A model generated the notes under the pieces. That model saw only the letters and a list, made by a program, of their open reading frames with translations. It did no database searches and was not told the origin of the DNA. From contig JH720313.1 of NCBI GenBank assembly GCA_000231825.2, forward strand, positions 1,176,834 through 1,240,833: a stretch of 64,000 nucleotides of DNA. The letters are read 5' to 3'. This document shows, piece after piece, positions 51,340-63,703 of the stretch. This DNA is from Tetrahymena elliotti 4EA (lineage: Eukaryota; Ciliophora; Oligohymenophorea; Hymenostomatida; Tetrahymenidae). Each line of letters begins with the position of its first letter. Position 1 is the first letter of the stretch. Made by a program: the position numbers and the translations under genes.

Positions 51340-53531
51340 ATGGCATTTATACCTCCTAGATGCTAGTAATTTATTGATAATATTTATATTGATGAGCGTG
51401 ATGGAAGATACTCAAGACTCATTAAGCGTCCAAATCAATTAAGTTAGAGCTCTAGCTCAAAAGAGCTTCTTTCTCATGATATGTAGCCATTCGATTTTGC
51501 CAAATAGTATAACAAAATAGTAGATATATGTAATACCACTGCTGAATCTAATAACAGTAGTGAGACGTATTAATTTTGTAATATTTTCATTATTGAATTA
51601 TTTGTTACATTTTAGAATAAACACTACTTATTTTTTATTAAATCTTTTAACTAAATAAATCAATAGAGCCAAGGACTATTCATCCAGATAAATTAAAGAT
51701 TCCAAAATACTTTTTGACTATGAAAATTAAATCTAATGGGAGGGTTTAAAGATTATACACTACTCCTTTTGATGTAAAAGGAGGAGAAACTAAATAACAA
51801 TAAGAATAAAATTTTTAGATAGATAGTTAGATTTAAGAATAAAATAAAAATTTTAATCAGAAATAAGTATCAAAATAAATATAAATCAGATAAAGATAAT
51901 ATATTTAGGAGGATGAATTTGTAATTAACTACAAAAAATAATTTATCAATACCTAAAATAGGCTTCTGTTTGATAAAAAAAATCAAATAAGATTTAGTAG
52001 TCTTGGGAAATAAAGACAAGATTGCATGAAAATTTACGATGAATTAAAAAGAGAACAATAGTAAAGCTGGGTTGATAAAATAGAAAGCAAAGCTGTAAAA
52101 TAATAATCATTATAAATTAAAAAAGGGATTGGTTAATATTTTTCTGGAAGTACTGAAAATTTAGCTCACTTTGAAAATAGTTTGAACACTCCATCGCCTC
52201 TTTAAAATAAAACGAATTCTCACATTTTTACAAATTGCTTTTAAGCATAATCAAATTCTATGAGTAACTTACCACTAACACAACAAACAAACCAATCAAA
52301 AAGCATGACAAACCTACAAAAAATTATGGCACAGTTGACTACACCTAAAAGAGATTTCTTTTTTACAAACAATATTCATTTTTCATAGAAAAAAGATTAG
52401 TATGTCAATAAAATTTTATAGAATGTCTCTTCTCTTAAGTCTATAGATGAAGATTCAATCATCAAAAGTGCTTCTAAACAAATTCAGACCAACTTAAAAT
52501 AAAAAAAAATAAGTTTTATTCATCACAGAAGCAAATCAGTTATTGTGGAGAGATCAAATAAAAATTAGAGTGAAATCACTCAAAATTTTTATACTCCTCT
52601 CTATAAAAGAAAAGAATTAAAAAATTTTCCTTAGTCCCTAGGGAATAATTCAAATAATGAAATTGTTTTGTAGTCTTCCCCAAGCTATTCTAATTTGAAA
52701 AATTCAAATATTGCAAAAGTGAACAATAATAAAAGTTCTGATGCATTATATATCAATTATGCACAACTAGATAAAATAAATGAGCCATCCGACTATTTTC
52801 AAAATGATGAGGAAGAATTCAGCTATAATTATGCAAACAGTAAGAAAAATTATCCAATCATATCATATTCTACACCACCTTAACTTGATTCTATAAAAGA
52901 CACTGCTGAAGATACTGATAATAAAATAATTAACAATATGAAGTAAATTATAAAAAAACTAAATACATCCTAGGAAGCTTAAACCATTCAAATTACAAAT
53001 AAATCTGAAAATATTTAAGAAAATCTATCTCCAGAAAAGTGTACAGAAATTAATTAGGAAAGCTCTAAAAATAAAAAATCATTTGATAAGCACAAAGCTA
53101 TTTTCAACTTCTTGACCAAAAAAAAGTAAATTATGTTTTCTAATCAATCATAAATAATAACCTGATATTCTAAAAAAAGATTACCAAAATCAGGTATCTA
53201 AACAGAGCCATCTTAACACAGCCCATTGATTAAGCAATAAAATTAATTCACACTTAATAATCATCTTTTAAAAAATCAATCTCAAATCAACTCAAAAATA
53301 ATGGAGAAGTAATTATAATTAAATTTTCCTTATATTTATTAATTATCTTTACCACCAATTAATAATAGGTTGAAAAATTTCTAAAAGTCTGTGCAGGATA
53401 ACCAAGCTTTCTTCTAAAATAAAATAAATCTAAACCTGAAAAAATAAAAGTAAAATATTAAAAGATTCATTTTGCTTGTCTATCTATTTCAATAAATAGT
53501 ATTTATTATTAAATTAATCTATTAATTTTGA
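51340..53531 (+). CDS. Large disordered orphan protein (about 675 aa)
   Basis: Exons 51340-51556, 51667-53125 and 53180-53531 keep phase. The sequence is Ser/Asn/Gln/Lys-rich throughout, with short ordered-looking islands (TIHPDKLKIPKYFLTMKI, KQRQDCMKIYDELKREQ, RSKSVIVERS). No domain, signal peptide or membrane helix is recognised. The second intron (53126-53179) is inferred because reading on meets TGA at 53163, while splicing restores a Gln/Pro-containing frame. The final about 30 residues, ending at TGA 53529-53531, are AT-rich and the true end could differ. The first donor could be 51557 or 51560. Function unknown; a ciliate-specific scaffold is a reasonable guess. Confidence 0.55.
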
Positions 53532-54684
53532 TTTTCCAAAAATACTGATCTATTTTCAGTACATTTTCATTTTTATCAAAAATATTAATCAAAAATACTG
53601 GAAAATTAAAACAAATCAAAAACTTTTACTTTTTAAATCCAGTAAACTTTCACTTTGAATTAATCAATATCTGAACCCCACTATTTTTAGTATTAAAAAT
53701 ACAAGTAATCATTATATTTTTCATTTAAAATATGTAATTTAATTCAAAAATTATTATTCAAATAGATCCTCATCAGTTTAATTTGGATTATCTCAAGAAG
53801 CTTAGCAAAAAATAAATGAATTTTAAATTAGATCAAAATAATAATATAGAGCTATTAAAATATGAAAATATCATAAAAATTCAGATCTATTTTTAGCATT
53901 TGTTAAAAAATAATTATAATAAATTAATTTTAAAAAAATTAAAAGTGTATTTATTCTATGTATTCTATTAGATTAATCTAATATTGATAATAAAATTAAA
54001 TTCATCTTCTCTATGATTTTTTTAAATGATTGGTAACCAATTAAATTTAAAATTTTTAAAAAATGATTGTATGATAAAACTTAAAAAATAGTTGAACAAA
54101 CTCTTATTATCTACTATATCTTTTTTATTTTCATATATTTTTTAAAATATTTTCTATAAAATTTCTTAGAAATAAACTTTAAGAATAATAAACAAAATTT
54201 CAATCAGATCTTTTTTTGTTAAAATATAACAATAAATTGAAAAATTTCTTTAAGAACTTAAAAAAATATTTTTAAATTACTTAAAAAAAATAAAAACCTA
54301 TTTTATCCTTTAATTTTTCAAAATTTTTGTAATTTTACCTTTTAAGATAAAAAGAATAAGTTAAGCTATTCAAAGTTTTAAAATTTGAAAATTATAAGTC
54401 AAAATTTATTTATTAAAATTAATCATTTACTTAAATAATTGTCAAAAAATATACTATTCTTAAAATAAAAAACATGTAAAATTTTTAATATTTTGATTTT
54501 TTTATTTTTAATTAAATGCTTTAAGATAGATTAAATACAATCAAAATAAAAAATTTTGTATTAATTAGTCATATAATTTAAAAATAAAAATAAAAGAATA
54601 AAGATATGAAAAAATGTGCTATTTACAGATATTATTATACTTAATTATTTTATATTAAATTTTTATTATATTATATAATTTTAT
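53532..54684. other. AT-rich spacer between convergent genes
   Basis: 1.15 kb where the plus-strand orphan and the minus-strand adaptor gene converge. It should contain both polyadenylation regions. No feature is recognised. Confidence 0.5.
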
Positions 54685-57600
54685 TCAATCAGCATTTTAT
54701 TCAGAATTAATTCCATCCAAAGGATTATACTTAAATAAGAAATACAATGTTTGAAGAAGATAATGACAACATTTAGATGAATCTGCTGAGAAAGATTATC
54801 CATTTGAGGGGGATATTTATATTTAAAGTTTATTGAAGGGCTTTACTATTATTTTAATTAAAAATTATTCACTTTCCATATGATAGAAAGAAAAGATTCC
54901 ACCAATTTTATAGTCTTATAAACCAGCTAAATGCTCTTCTTTCATATGAGGGTTGAGTTCTACCGTGTTAGCAAAGTAAGTCAAGAATACAAAAGGATTT
55001 TTAATTATTTTAGTATTATACTCAAATTCTTCAGTTTTGAAACTATTTATTTAATTTACAAGCCATTTACTTTTGAAATTGTTTGCATTAATCAAACTAA
55101 AATTCATAAATCTATTTAGACTTGTAGGAAGCATCATGAAATACTCATTTAAAACTCTTTTTCCATCATCACTTTCAACCCTATTGAAAGATAGAAAAAA
55201 GTTATTGATAAAATTGAAAAATTAAAAAATGATTTATTATTTACTCAAGTTAAAAGTGAGCTGTAAGAAATTCAAAGGGAATACAATTCAAATCAACGAT
55301 TAAATCTTATTTTAAATGTTTATTTATTTTTATTTCTCCACTTAACTTTTCAGGCTTTGTCCAAACTGATACATCTAATTATTTTATTAAATTAATTTTT
55401 ATTTTAAAAAGTAAATTAAAAGTTTTTTTAATAATTACCTTCATTCATTAGGTATTTCAAATTAAATGAGGGAACATCATTTAAAAGGTTTTTATTAAAG
55501 ATATATATTTAAAGTTTAACAAAATTTTTGCCAGAGAATATATGGTTATGATTAGTAACACCAATTTTAATGTGTTAGTTTTCAAAAAGTAACGATTTAT
55601 CTGATAAACAAGATTTTTTAAATCTATTTAAATTTTCATGAGATAATATTTTTAGATTATTGAAAAAATCCTCTTCATATGATATGACTAATCCACTTTT
55701 TAATTTACTACTTTCCATGGACTTTTAAATATAATATTGATCTGGCTAGTGTGGGTATATAAGCTACTGATAATATATCTAACTTTGTCTATTGATTTCA
55801 TTTTGTTATGTGTCTTCGTAATTACTAACTTTACTAGAAAAATCTTCCATTTACGTTCTTTAAACAATAAGTTGATTTGAATCAAAATTTTCATTATTTT
55901 AGCTGTTATCATCCTATATTTTTATAGGCTAACTAATTTACGATAGGTTATCTTCTTCAGCATATTAGATTAACTCAATATTTTATGGTGATTAGATTAA
56001 ATTATTTTAATTGTTATTGCTTTCTGATTCACTATCATTTTCATATTCATTTTAGTCCTAATAAACTTCTAATTTTATTTTTTCTGTCTAAAATTAATTA
56101 TCTAATGTGCTTAATTCCTGTTGCAAAGTATTCATTTTTGATTCATTCTAAGTTAAAAATAATATTTTAATCATTAAATTTAAACAAGGTTAATAAATAA
56201 ATTTATCTAAAAAAAAAATTAATGAGGGATTTCTTTTGTTTTATTTAATTATTTAATTATATTCAAATATGTTGAATTGTGAATAAATAATTTGAAATTT
56301 CTTACATTCATTGTGATCTCAAACTCTGCAGTTTAGTTATAAGGGATTTTTATAGCTTTTGAACCTGTGTTCATTGGAGAAAATCCTTTTTTTTTAGACT
56401 ATGTCTTTAAGTAATCTGATAGAGACTGTAACTTATCAAGCCTTTTTTGCTTTTAGAAGTTTTCTTTGATAGGAGTAGCTCTTAGTTAATTAGGGTGAAT
56501 TGAATTGATATTTTAATTATTTAGATCATTATTTTCTGCCTACTCAATAGTATTGTTGTTGCTGTAGTAAATGGTATTTTAGCCACTTTGAATTGTACTA
56601 GCAATTTCAGGAATTTATTCCATTTCATTTAAATCTTACCTATTGCTACTTAATTATCCACTTTATTGATTATTTTTCTCAAATTCTTCTTGATTAAAAG
56701 ACATATATCCTAGGTTCTTAGAGTTATTTTGATATTAACTATACTTCATAGATCTCCTTCTGGGACTTTATATTTCTCTTACAAAAGATGGTCTTACTGA
56801 AGGTGCTTTGGGTGTACTTTAATCATCTACTCTACCTTAATAGGAATAAAATTATGAGATATCACTTGAATTTTAAAGATTTTATTTTTTTGAACTACTC
56901 TTTTGTACAGAGTCATATTATCCATATATATTATTACCATAGCTTTTATCAGCAGAATACTCCATCCACTTCTCATTTTACTGTTAATTATTAAGCTATA
57001 AGCTTTTTCTATCTGAAATAACAAGTTTCTATTATGAAATAGATTATTTATTTATTAATAGTCTTTCTGAATTTTATTCTTTTTCTACCTTTTTTTAAGC
57101 TGATTGTTCTCTGTTTTTAATAGAAGTCAAATTCTAATCAGAGTCATTCTTTTTTAGTTATTATTATAATTATTATGGAGACTCTTATCCTGATTGATTA
57201 CCACTTTTACTCAGCTATTTTTGATTAGGAACATTCTATTAATTATTTTGGTTAATTTCTTATAAATTTTAGTCTTCTTCTTCTTTGTCAGTTTAATTTT
57301 GGTCTAAAAATTATTTCATTTTATCTGCATCTAAAAGGTATTAAATTTCTTGTTCTTCTGTATTTTAAATACCCATACTCATTTCTTAAAGTTACTATTA
57401 GCCAAAAGTCTCATAATGAGCCTTTTTAGTTTGCTAATTAGTTGTATTAGAATTTTATTTGTTTTATTTATCAGCGAAAGGAGCATTAGATCTGCGTGAG
57501 CTTGATGTTTATCCGAATTTTTAAGAACCGTTATTATCTCCTTCTGGTAAATTTAAAAATAATTTATCACTAGAATGTATAAGAGACATACCTGATTTTA

Positions 57601-60600
57601 CTTATTGGGACATAATAAAATTATCATTTTTAAGTTATTGTATGATACAAGTTAAGTCTTTTATTTATTGCTATTACTGAGTCAAAAACTCTTTCTATTA
57701 CTGCAACTCACAACTGACTCTGACATTCTCCATTGATAATTTTTCCATTTGATCCCTGGTAGTGGTTTTTTCTTGTTTGTAACTTGCTTCCTGTCCTTCA
57801 TAAAATATAACCTTTTATTTGAGTTGATCTAGCTCCATATTTGCTAAACTGAGAAGCTCAAACATTTCAGCATTTTCTTTTTATAAAGGATCCAGAATTT
57901 ACTTAGCTTGCTCGTTTTCATTTTTCAATGATTTTATATTTTTTTGATATGCTGCTTTGTTTTCACTAATTTCTTACTCCAGTTATACTATTTTTTCCTT
58001 AAGCTGCCCATTTTTGAATATAAACTCTTATATAGCTGATTCTTTTTATTTCATGATAGTTTCTTATGAACTGATAATATCCTGAGCATTCATTAATTCT
58101 TCATTTGCTGAATTATTATCTTAACCTTATTATTTTTACTGATTTGTTTTTTAAACTTAATTTCTAAGATTCTATACTTCTTATTTAAGTACATTAACTT
58201 AATTTTATAATTCTTTATTATTTTATTCAAGATATTCTAAAGAGGTTTCCTTCTATTCCTAAGCCTCTTATTGTTAATTTTTTATATTATTAATTTCCTG
58301 ATCTTTTTGATTTAGATTAAGTTTCAGCTAGTTTATTTACATATTCAACTACTATAAACCGTCATCTTCTAGCAAATTCTCATTATTATTTTAATCTTAT
58401 AATTTCAAGTATTTTAACTCTTAGTTTTTTTCTTCTATCTCTGACTCATAATCTTTACATCTTAATTGCAGTTCCTAATTTATGTGATGCAATTGATCAT
58501 ATTTTTATTATAAAATAATTATTTGTTTTTAATTTTATTCTAATACACTATCTCTTGCTGATACTTCATCATTCATCAACTAAAGCTAATAATGAACTTA
58601 TGTGCTTTAGTTTTCGATTTTAGAAATTCTTTCTGTATTTTATTTATCCATATCTTGAATTTAATTTTTTAATGATAAAATCTCTTAATTTTTTGAGCTA
58701 ATTGTTTGATCCTTTTCTATGATTAATTTAGATAAAACTTATAATCTTTCCTTTAAAGATTAAATTTCTTTTTTTTCTTTCTCAGACATATAACCAGATT
58801 ACCTGTTATTTTCATTGATGGACTAATTAATCTAAATAAATTTATTCTTTTTCATTTCAATAATTTATTTTAATCAATTTACTTAATCATCTCTACTAGT
58901 TGGACCTCTGGGTATAGAAGTTCGTTTTATATTTTACTCTTTTTTTAAATTAAAACTGAAAATGAGAAATTTGATAAATTTCAATTTTTAATTGATATTT
59001 GATAAACTAAAAACAAATTATTTTTTTAATTTTACACATAATTTAGATATGAACTGGATCTTCAAAAAGCTATTTGAAAGAAGAGCTTCTTACTCTTTCA
59101 TATTGACTTCCACTCATAGAATTATTTTGAACTGATTGTCTAGAGTTGTAAGAGAGCTTCATTTAATCTTGGTTAATTTTTTTTTATTTATTTTCATTAA
59201 CAAAACCTTAGGATTATTCAGTATTTAAAGTTTGTATATTTTTCATTATATCTTCTTCGTTATAAATAGAATGATGAGAACCTTATTATTTATTTGTTTG
59301 ATTCTAATTTTTTTTTTCTTTTAGAACATTATTCTAGTTGTCTTCTACCTTACTCTTTTTTGTAATATCAGGTTAGTTTCTACTTTTCTCAATTTCATTT
59401 TGAATAGGATCACTATTTTCCACTTTTGATACTCTTTTTACATTTTAATTTATATTTTAAGAAATAGCAGTTTATTGCTTATTATTTTTTAAATCTTATT
59501 CTTCATTCATTTATTATTTTTAATTCTTATTATCTAAAATAACTTAATTCTCTATTTTAGGATTATTTTTTTAACCACTTTCTTCTATTTCATCTAATTC
59601 TTCTTCATCTTCATCTGCATAATCATATTCATCATACTCAGAATTTTGTTTTTATTATGTATTATTGGGACTTCTTTGTAAACTATTTGGTGGTGCTTCT
59701 ATTTTATGCTGCTACTTCTCAGTGTTTAAATTAGGTTATTAAACTACTTACTATTTTTATTTCTACATTTATGCAGTATTTGTTTCTTGTTAATTTTTCT
59801 GATAATTTTATGATTTTTCATTTTAATTTTAAGTTATAATTTGCTCTTTTTTGTTTTAGTTTTCTTCAGTTTTTTGCAGCTATATTAAAGGCTTCTATTT
59901 AGATAGTGGTTCTTCTTTATTGTTGGAAGATTATTTTTATTGTAAAGAGGGTACTTCAAAGTCTTAATAGGTTTCATAATAATTATTCTTGTTCTACTGT
60001 TGTTATTACTATTAAGACTAAATCTAAGAATCTGATTTTTTAATTAAGTCTTAACTTTATATAACACTCTGATTTTACTTGGAATTTTTTGCACTCTCTA
60101 TTATCTAAGGTTATGAATTATTTTTTAAACTATTCCCTGTTTAGTTAAAATTTTTATAAGCAGGCGAATCACCATCAAAATCCAAATCTTCAACTACCAA
60201 AACTTCTTATTTCTCATCTGGTAGTTATAAATTTTTATTTTTTATTTCATCTTGGCCACTAAACTTTTTTGTCATTACTTGTAAATCTTATTCAGATAAT
60301 AATTTAATTTCATTTGAAGATGTCGGAGTTATTCCATGTTTAACAGAAAAATCATCAAATTTCATATTACTGCTTGTAAGTTATTAATAATCTATTAAAA
60401 TCTCGTCTGTCTTTTCATTTAAAGATACATATTTAGAAAGTAACTCTGCATCTACTATATCTTATACTTCCTCTAATACTTAAAAAATAGTGTTAGCCAA
60501 CTATGAAGATAACTGCAAGCTTTCAATGATCTCCTTAACCTCTTTTTATAGAATATTTAAATTATATATTTTTAATTGCTTTTTCTATTATTCTTACCTT

Positions 60601-61642
60601 GTTTGTTAAGTTATAAATATGTAGGAACAAGAACCAACTTGCCTAAGCGTTTAATACTCTTTTCCATCTTTTAATTTTCTTCATCCAATTTCTACTCCAA
60701 AACTTTTAAGTTAACTTCTTTCTATATTTTTTAAGATAACCAAGGAATAAAAACAAACATATGATTCTTTAATGTAATATTTACTTTTTTCTTTTTTTTA
60801 GGTGAGCTGGTATTGCTTTAACCTTAAATTGACCTATTTTCGTCTTCTGTATTTTATTTAAAAGTTTCTTAACTCAATTATTTTGAATTGCTTGTTTGAG
60901 TTTAAATAGTTGTTCCCTAATTATGTTGTTCCAAATTTAACTGTTTGTAGAAACTCTTAAAGTAATTGATATTTTCAGGAAAATGAACATTTTTTGTAGT
61001 TAGATCATCAAACATCTATCCTATTTTATTTCTCTTATGCAATTAATCTTATTCAAACATTAAAGGCCAAAACATAAAACATTCTAATACTAATCTCAGC
61101 AAACTATTTCCTATTACCTAAACTTCTTCTTCTGTATTATTAAGAATAAAATAATTACTTTAAAAAAAGAAATTAATATTTTACCAACGTTTGAACCAAA
61201 ATATTCTTCCCCTCTATCTTCATTTTCGTTTCCAGCTTAAAACAAAGCTATTTAATGCATTTTTTATATAATTTTGCTTTTGTAAAACCCTTCAATCAAA
61301 AATTCATTCTTAGTATCTAAGCAATCTTTTATCAACTTTAAATGTATTTTAACTAAAAGTTAATAAACAAATGTATAAATACTCTAATAGCATTAAGCAG
61401 AATAATTGGAGATCTATTAGGATCATCTAATATGTTCTCTGCTAATTATAAAATAGAATTTATTTCTTCTCTTTTTTACCAAAAAAATCAATTAATCTCC
61501 TTTTCTTTTTTAGTCAATTCATAATAAATTACTTTTAACCCTGGCTCACTTGCTGCTTGATCTATTTTTATTGCTTTTTATAATTTTCAAAAGAAGAAAG
61601 CACATTCTTTAAGCTAGCTTATCGTTCCTTCTTATCATTCAT
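54685..61642 (-). CDS. Giant GGA-like clathrin adaptor: VHS, GAT, coiled coil, alpha-adaptin ear (about 2059 aa)
   Basis: Eleven exons: 61533-61642, 61383-61470, 61185-61335, 60785-61131, 60598-60658, 59036-60541, 58883-58938, 56306-58831, 55439-56147, 55245-55374 and 54685-55180; all phases match. Residues 1 to about 180 are VHS/ENTH-like helices (SPIILLNAIRLIKDCLD, LLRLVLECFMFWPLMFE, LTTKNVHFPENI, like the W...F...Y..L...G..FP end of VHS). About 233-320 resembles GAT helices (SLQLSSQLANTIFQVLEEV, LNEKTDEILIDYQQL). A Gln/Asn-rich acidic hinge runs to about 770, then a coiled coil of about 370 residues, then another Ser/Gln-rich linker. The last about 275 residues are an AP-2 alpha appendage: SLLFENQHIKIGV, then VSVWTKPEKLSG, YFMMLPTSLNRFMNFSL and LAGLQDYKIGG. 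A role recruiting clathrin cargo machinery at membranes is inferred. The exon 4/5 join is uncertain. Confidence 0.72.
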
Positions 61643-62035
61643 TTGATAAAGAGCTTTTCAAAGAAACTATTGCTGATTTGTATTTAAACTTGTTTTTGTT
61701 TTCACTGCAAAAACTATCGCCTCTAATACCTTAAAGTGAATTTATATAATTAATTTAATGATTTTTGTTTTTAAATTTAAAGAAATCTAAAAAAAGAGAT
61801 GTTTAAATATTGGTTATTATTCACATTAATTAAGGATATTATTTAACGAATTTTCAATCAGATAAATACCTTAAAATTCTTGATTGTTATTAAATATTTA
61901 TTTTCTAATAATAAATTTTTATGAATTATATTTAAGATAGTTATAGATTAAAGTCATAAGAGAAGAGCCTTTCAATTTACATAACATTTTAGTTTAATTT
62001 TTTCATTGAAAAAAAACCTACTTAAAAAGAAAAAA
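61643..62035. other. 5' flank of the adaptor gene and tRNA spacer
   Basis: About 390 bp. A short GC-richer, coding-like stretch at 61650-61730 lies just upstream of the chosen ATG and reads in a different frame closed by TGA. It may be 5' leader or an unrecognised first exon. The rest is AT-rich. Confidence 0.35.
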
Positions 62036-62108
62036 TGCCTTCACTCGGGATCGAACCGAGGACCGTAAGATCTTCAGTCTTACGCTCTCCCAACTGAGCT
62101 ATAAAGGC
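62036..62108 (-). tRNA. tRNA-Phe(GAA)
   Basis: 73 nt on the minus strand with a full cloverleaf: acceptor GCCTTTA/TGAAGGC, D arm GCTC...GAGC, anticodon stem TAAGA/TCTTA around loop CTGAAGA (anticodon GAA, Phe), T arm with GGTTCGATCCC and discriminator A. No CCA is encoded and no intron is present. On the transcribed strand a T-rich run follows immediately downstream as the Pol III terminator. Confidence 0.95.
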
Positions 62109-62641
62109 TTTATGAAATAAATATAATTAACAAAAAACAATTGATATAGGATTTAATTATTATTTTTAGATTAATTATTTGAATTTGTATTAAAAAAAAA
62201 ATATTTTCAATCAAATCTAATAAATAAGTAAATTATAATTAAGACTAATTTCTCATAATTTAGATAACTCAACTTGCTGAATAGAGAAGTTTTTAATATA
62301 AAGTATCAAATTATTTATATTAACTACCTATTATCTAAGTACACAAAAATAAAACTATTGGAAAAAATCTTTTTTTAATTAGTATAATTTGGTTAAAATA
62401 AAATCTTCTTATCATAGCAAAAGATTCAAAAATTTCCTAACGAATAGCTAGATTAAATCTACTTTTGAAAGTATGTTTATTTTATTTAAGAATTTTAAAA
62501 AACATAAAAAAAAAAAATATAAATCTCAAAGAAATGTTATCTTTAAATTGTATTTGCTAATAACATAAAAAAGAATTACTTTTTATCTGTTTGGATTCTC
62601 TGTGCAATTAAATTTAGTTGTGTACTAATTGTGTAATTAAT
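62109..62641. other. AT-rich spacer
   Basis: About 530 bp upstream of tRNA-Phe and of the WD-like gene. Nothing is recognised. Confidence 0.45.
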
Positions 62642-63703
62642 AATCATTAAAATCATAAAGTTTAACAAATAGAAGACTATAATTAGGATATTCACAAGTA
62701 GAATCAAGAGGAAAATCATAAGGTAAATTAAAGTGACTAAGAAATATTATTGCAAGAAATAAATCAAGATCATTTTTATGAAAAAGGTATTTTTTTAGAT
62801 TATGAAAAAATTTAGCATAAGTAAAACGGTTTAACTTCTTTGTAGGTTAATCATTTATAAAACACTATAGTGAGAAATAAAGTCTCAATAAATAATGTAG
62901 GCTAGTTAATTATATCTGAAAATATTGCTTATGATATACCAAAAAAATAGATAATTGAATTAAAATTAAATAGCTTTAGCTCTTGCTGCTTAATTTATTA
63001 GCTCCAAGATGATTTATTAGCTACTATAACTGATCATAATCTTCTTACTATCTGTGATTCCACTTCTATAACTAATTTAATAACTTTAAAAGAAACATAT
63101 CTTTCTACAGATAAATAATGCTTAGTATCTTTTGGAAATGACAGCCTTGTAGCCTACACTAACTTCAATTCTGTTTACATAAAAAATTGGAGGTGTGGAA
63201 ATATAATAGCACAAATTGTAACTAAGGCTAATCCCTTTAAAAAAATTTAGTTTATGTTTGATTCATAGTATATAGTCATAACTTTTAAAGAATACAAAAA
63301 AGCTCCAGACACATATTGTCAAATCTATTTTTTGAAAACATAAAAATTAGTTATTTAATTAAAATTTAAGAATAAACTTGAATCAATTCATGAAGCAAAT
63401 ATAGATTAGTTTGTTATAACTACAGGAAATGATATTCATATCTTTAAAAATTTCTCATTATGAAATGTAGTAATAGGCTGTAAATCTATTTAATATTAAA
63501 ACAGAATAGGAAAAAATTAGCTATTGATTTTGAGTAATTCTTTAGTTTAAATTCTTAACACATCTTCACTCTTAAGACATCATATAAAAACTATTGATAA
63601 TAATTAAAAGTGTGATATTCTTGGATGCTTCACTACTTCTAATGGAGAAATTACAATTTTAAGCTAAAAATAAAAAATTTTTGAGTTGTAATTTATTTTA
63701 TGA
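62642..63703 (+). pseudogene. WD-repeat-like gene with in-frame TGA and no visible ATG
   Basis: A ciliate-code frame (codons at 62666 and every third base) reads protein-like from about 62660: acidic start (IEDYNQDIHKQNQEEN), then strands in the WD manner: GQLIISENIAYDI, LQDDLLATITDHNLLTICDS, CLVSFGNDSLVAYTNFNSV, YIKNWRCGNIIAQIV, FMFDSQYIVITFKEYKK, QFVITTGNDIHIFKNF. At 63461-63463 the same frame meets TGA, then continues as good coding (NVVIGCKSIQ, LLILSNSLVQILNTSSL, DILGCFTTSNGEITILSQ) to TGA 63701-63703. No in-frame ATG is seen at the 5' end. Either the gene is decaying, or a 5' exon and an unusual event (intron I cannot see, readthrough, sequence error) are involved. A WD-type beta propeller fragment is the best structural guess. 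Confidence 0.5.

Noticed and set aside
54931..57024. Several short standard-code ORFs on both strands
   Set aside because: They are antisense or frame shadows of the minus-strand adaptor gene, whose ciliate-code exons cover this region.
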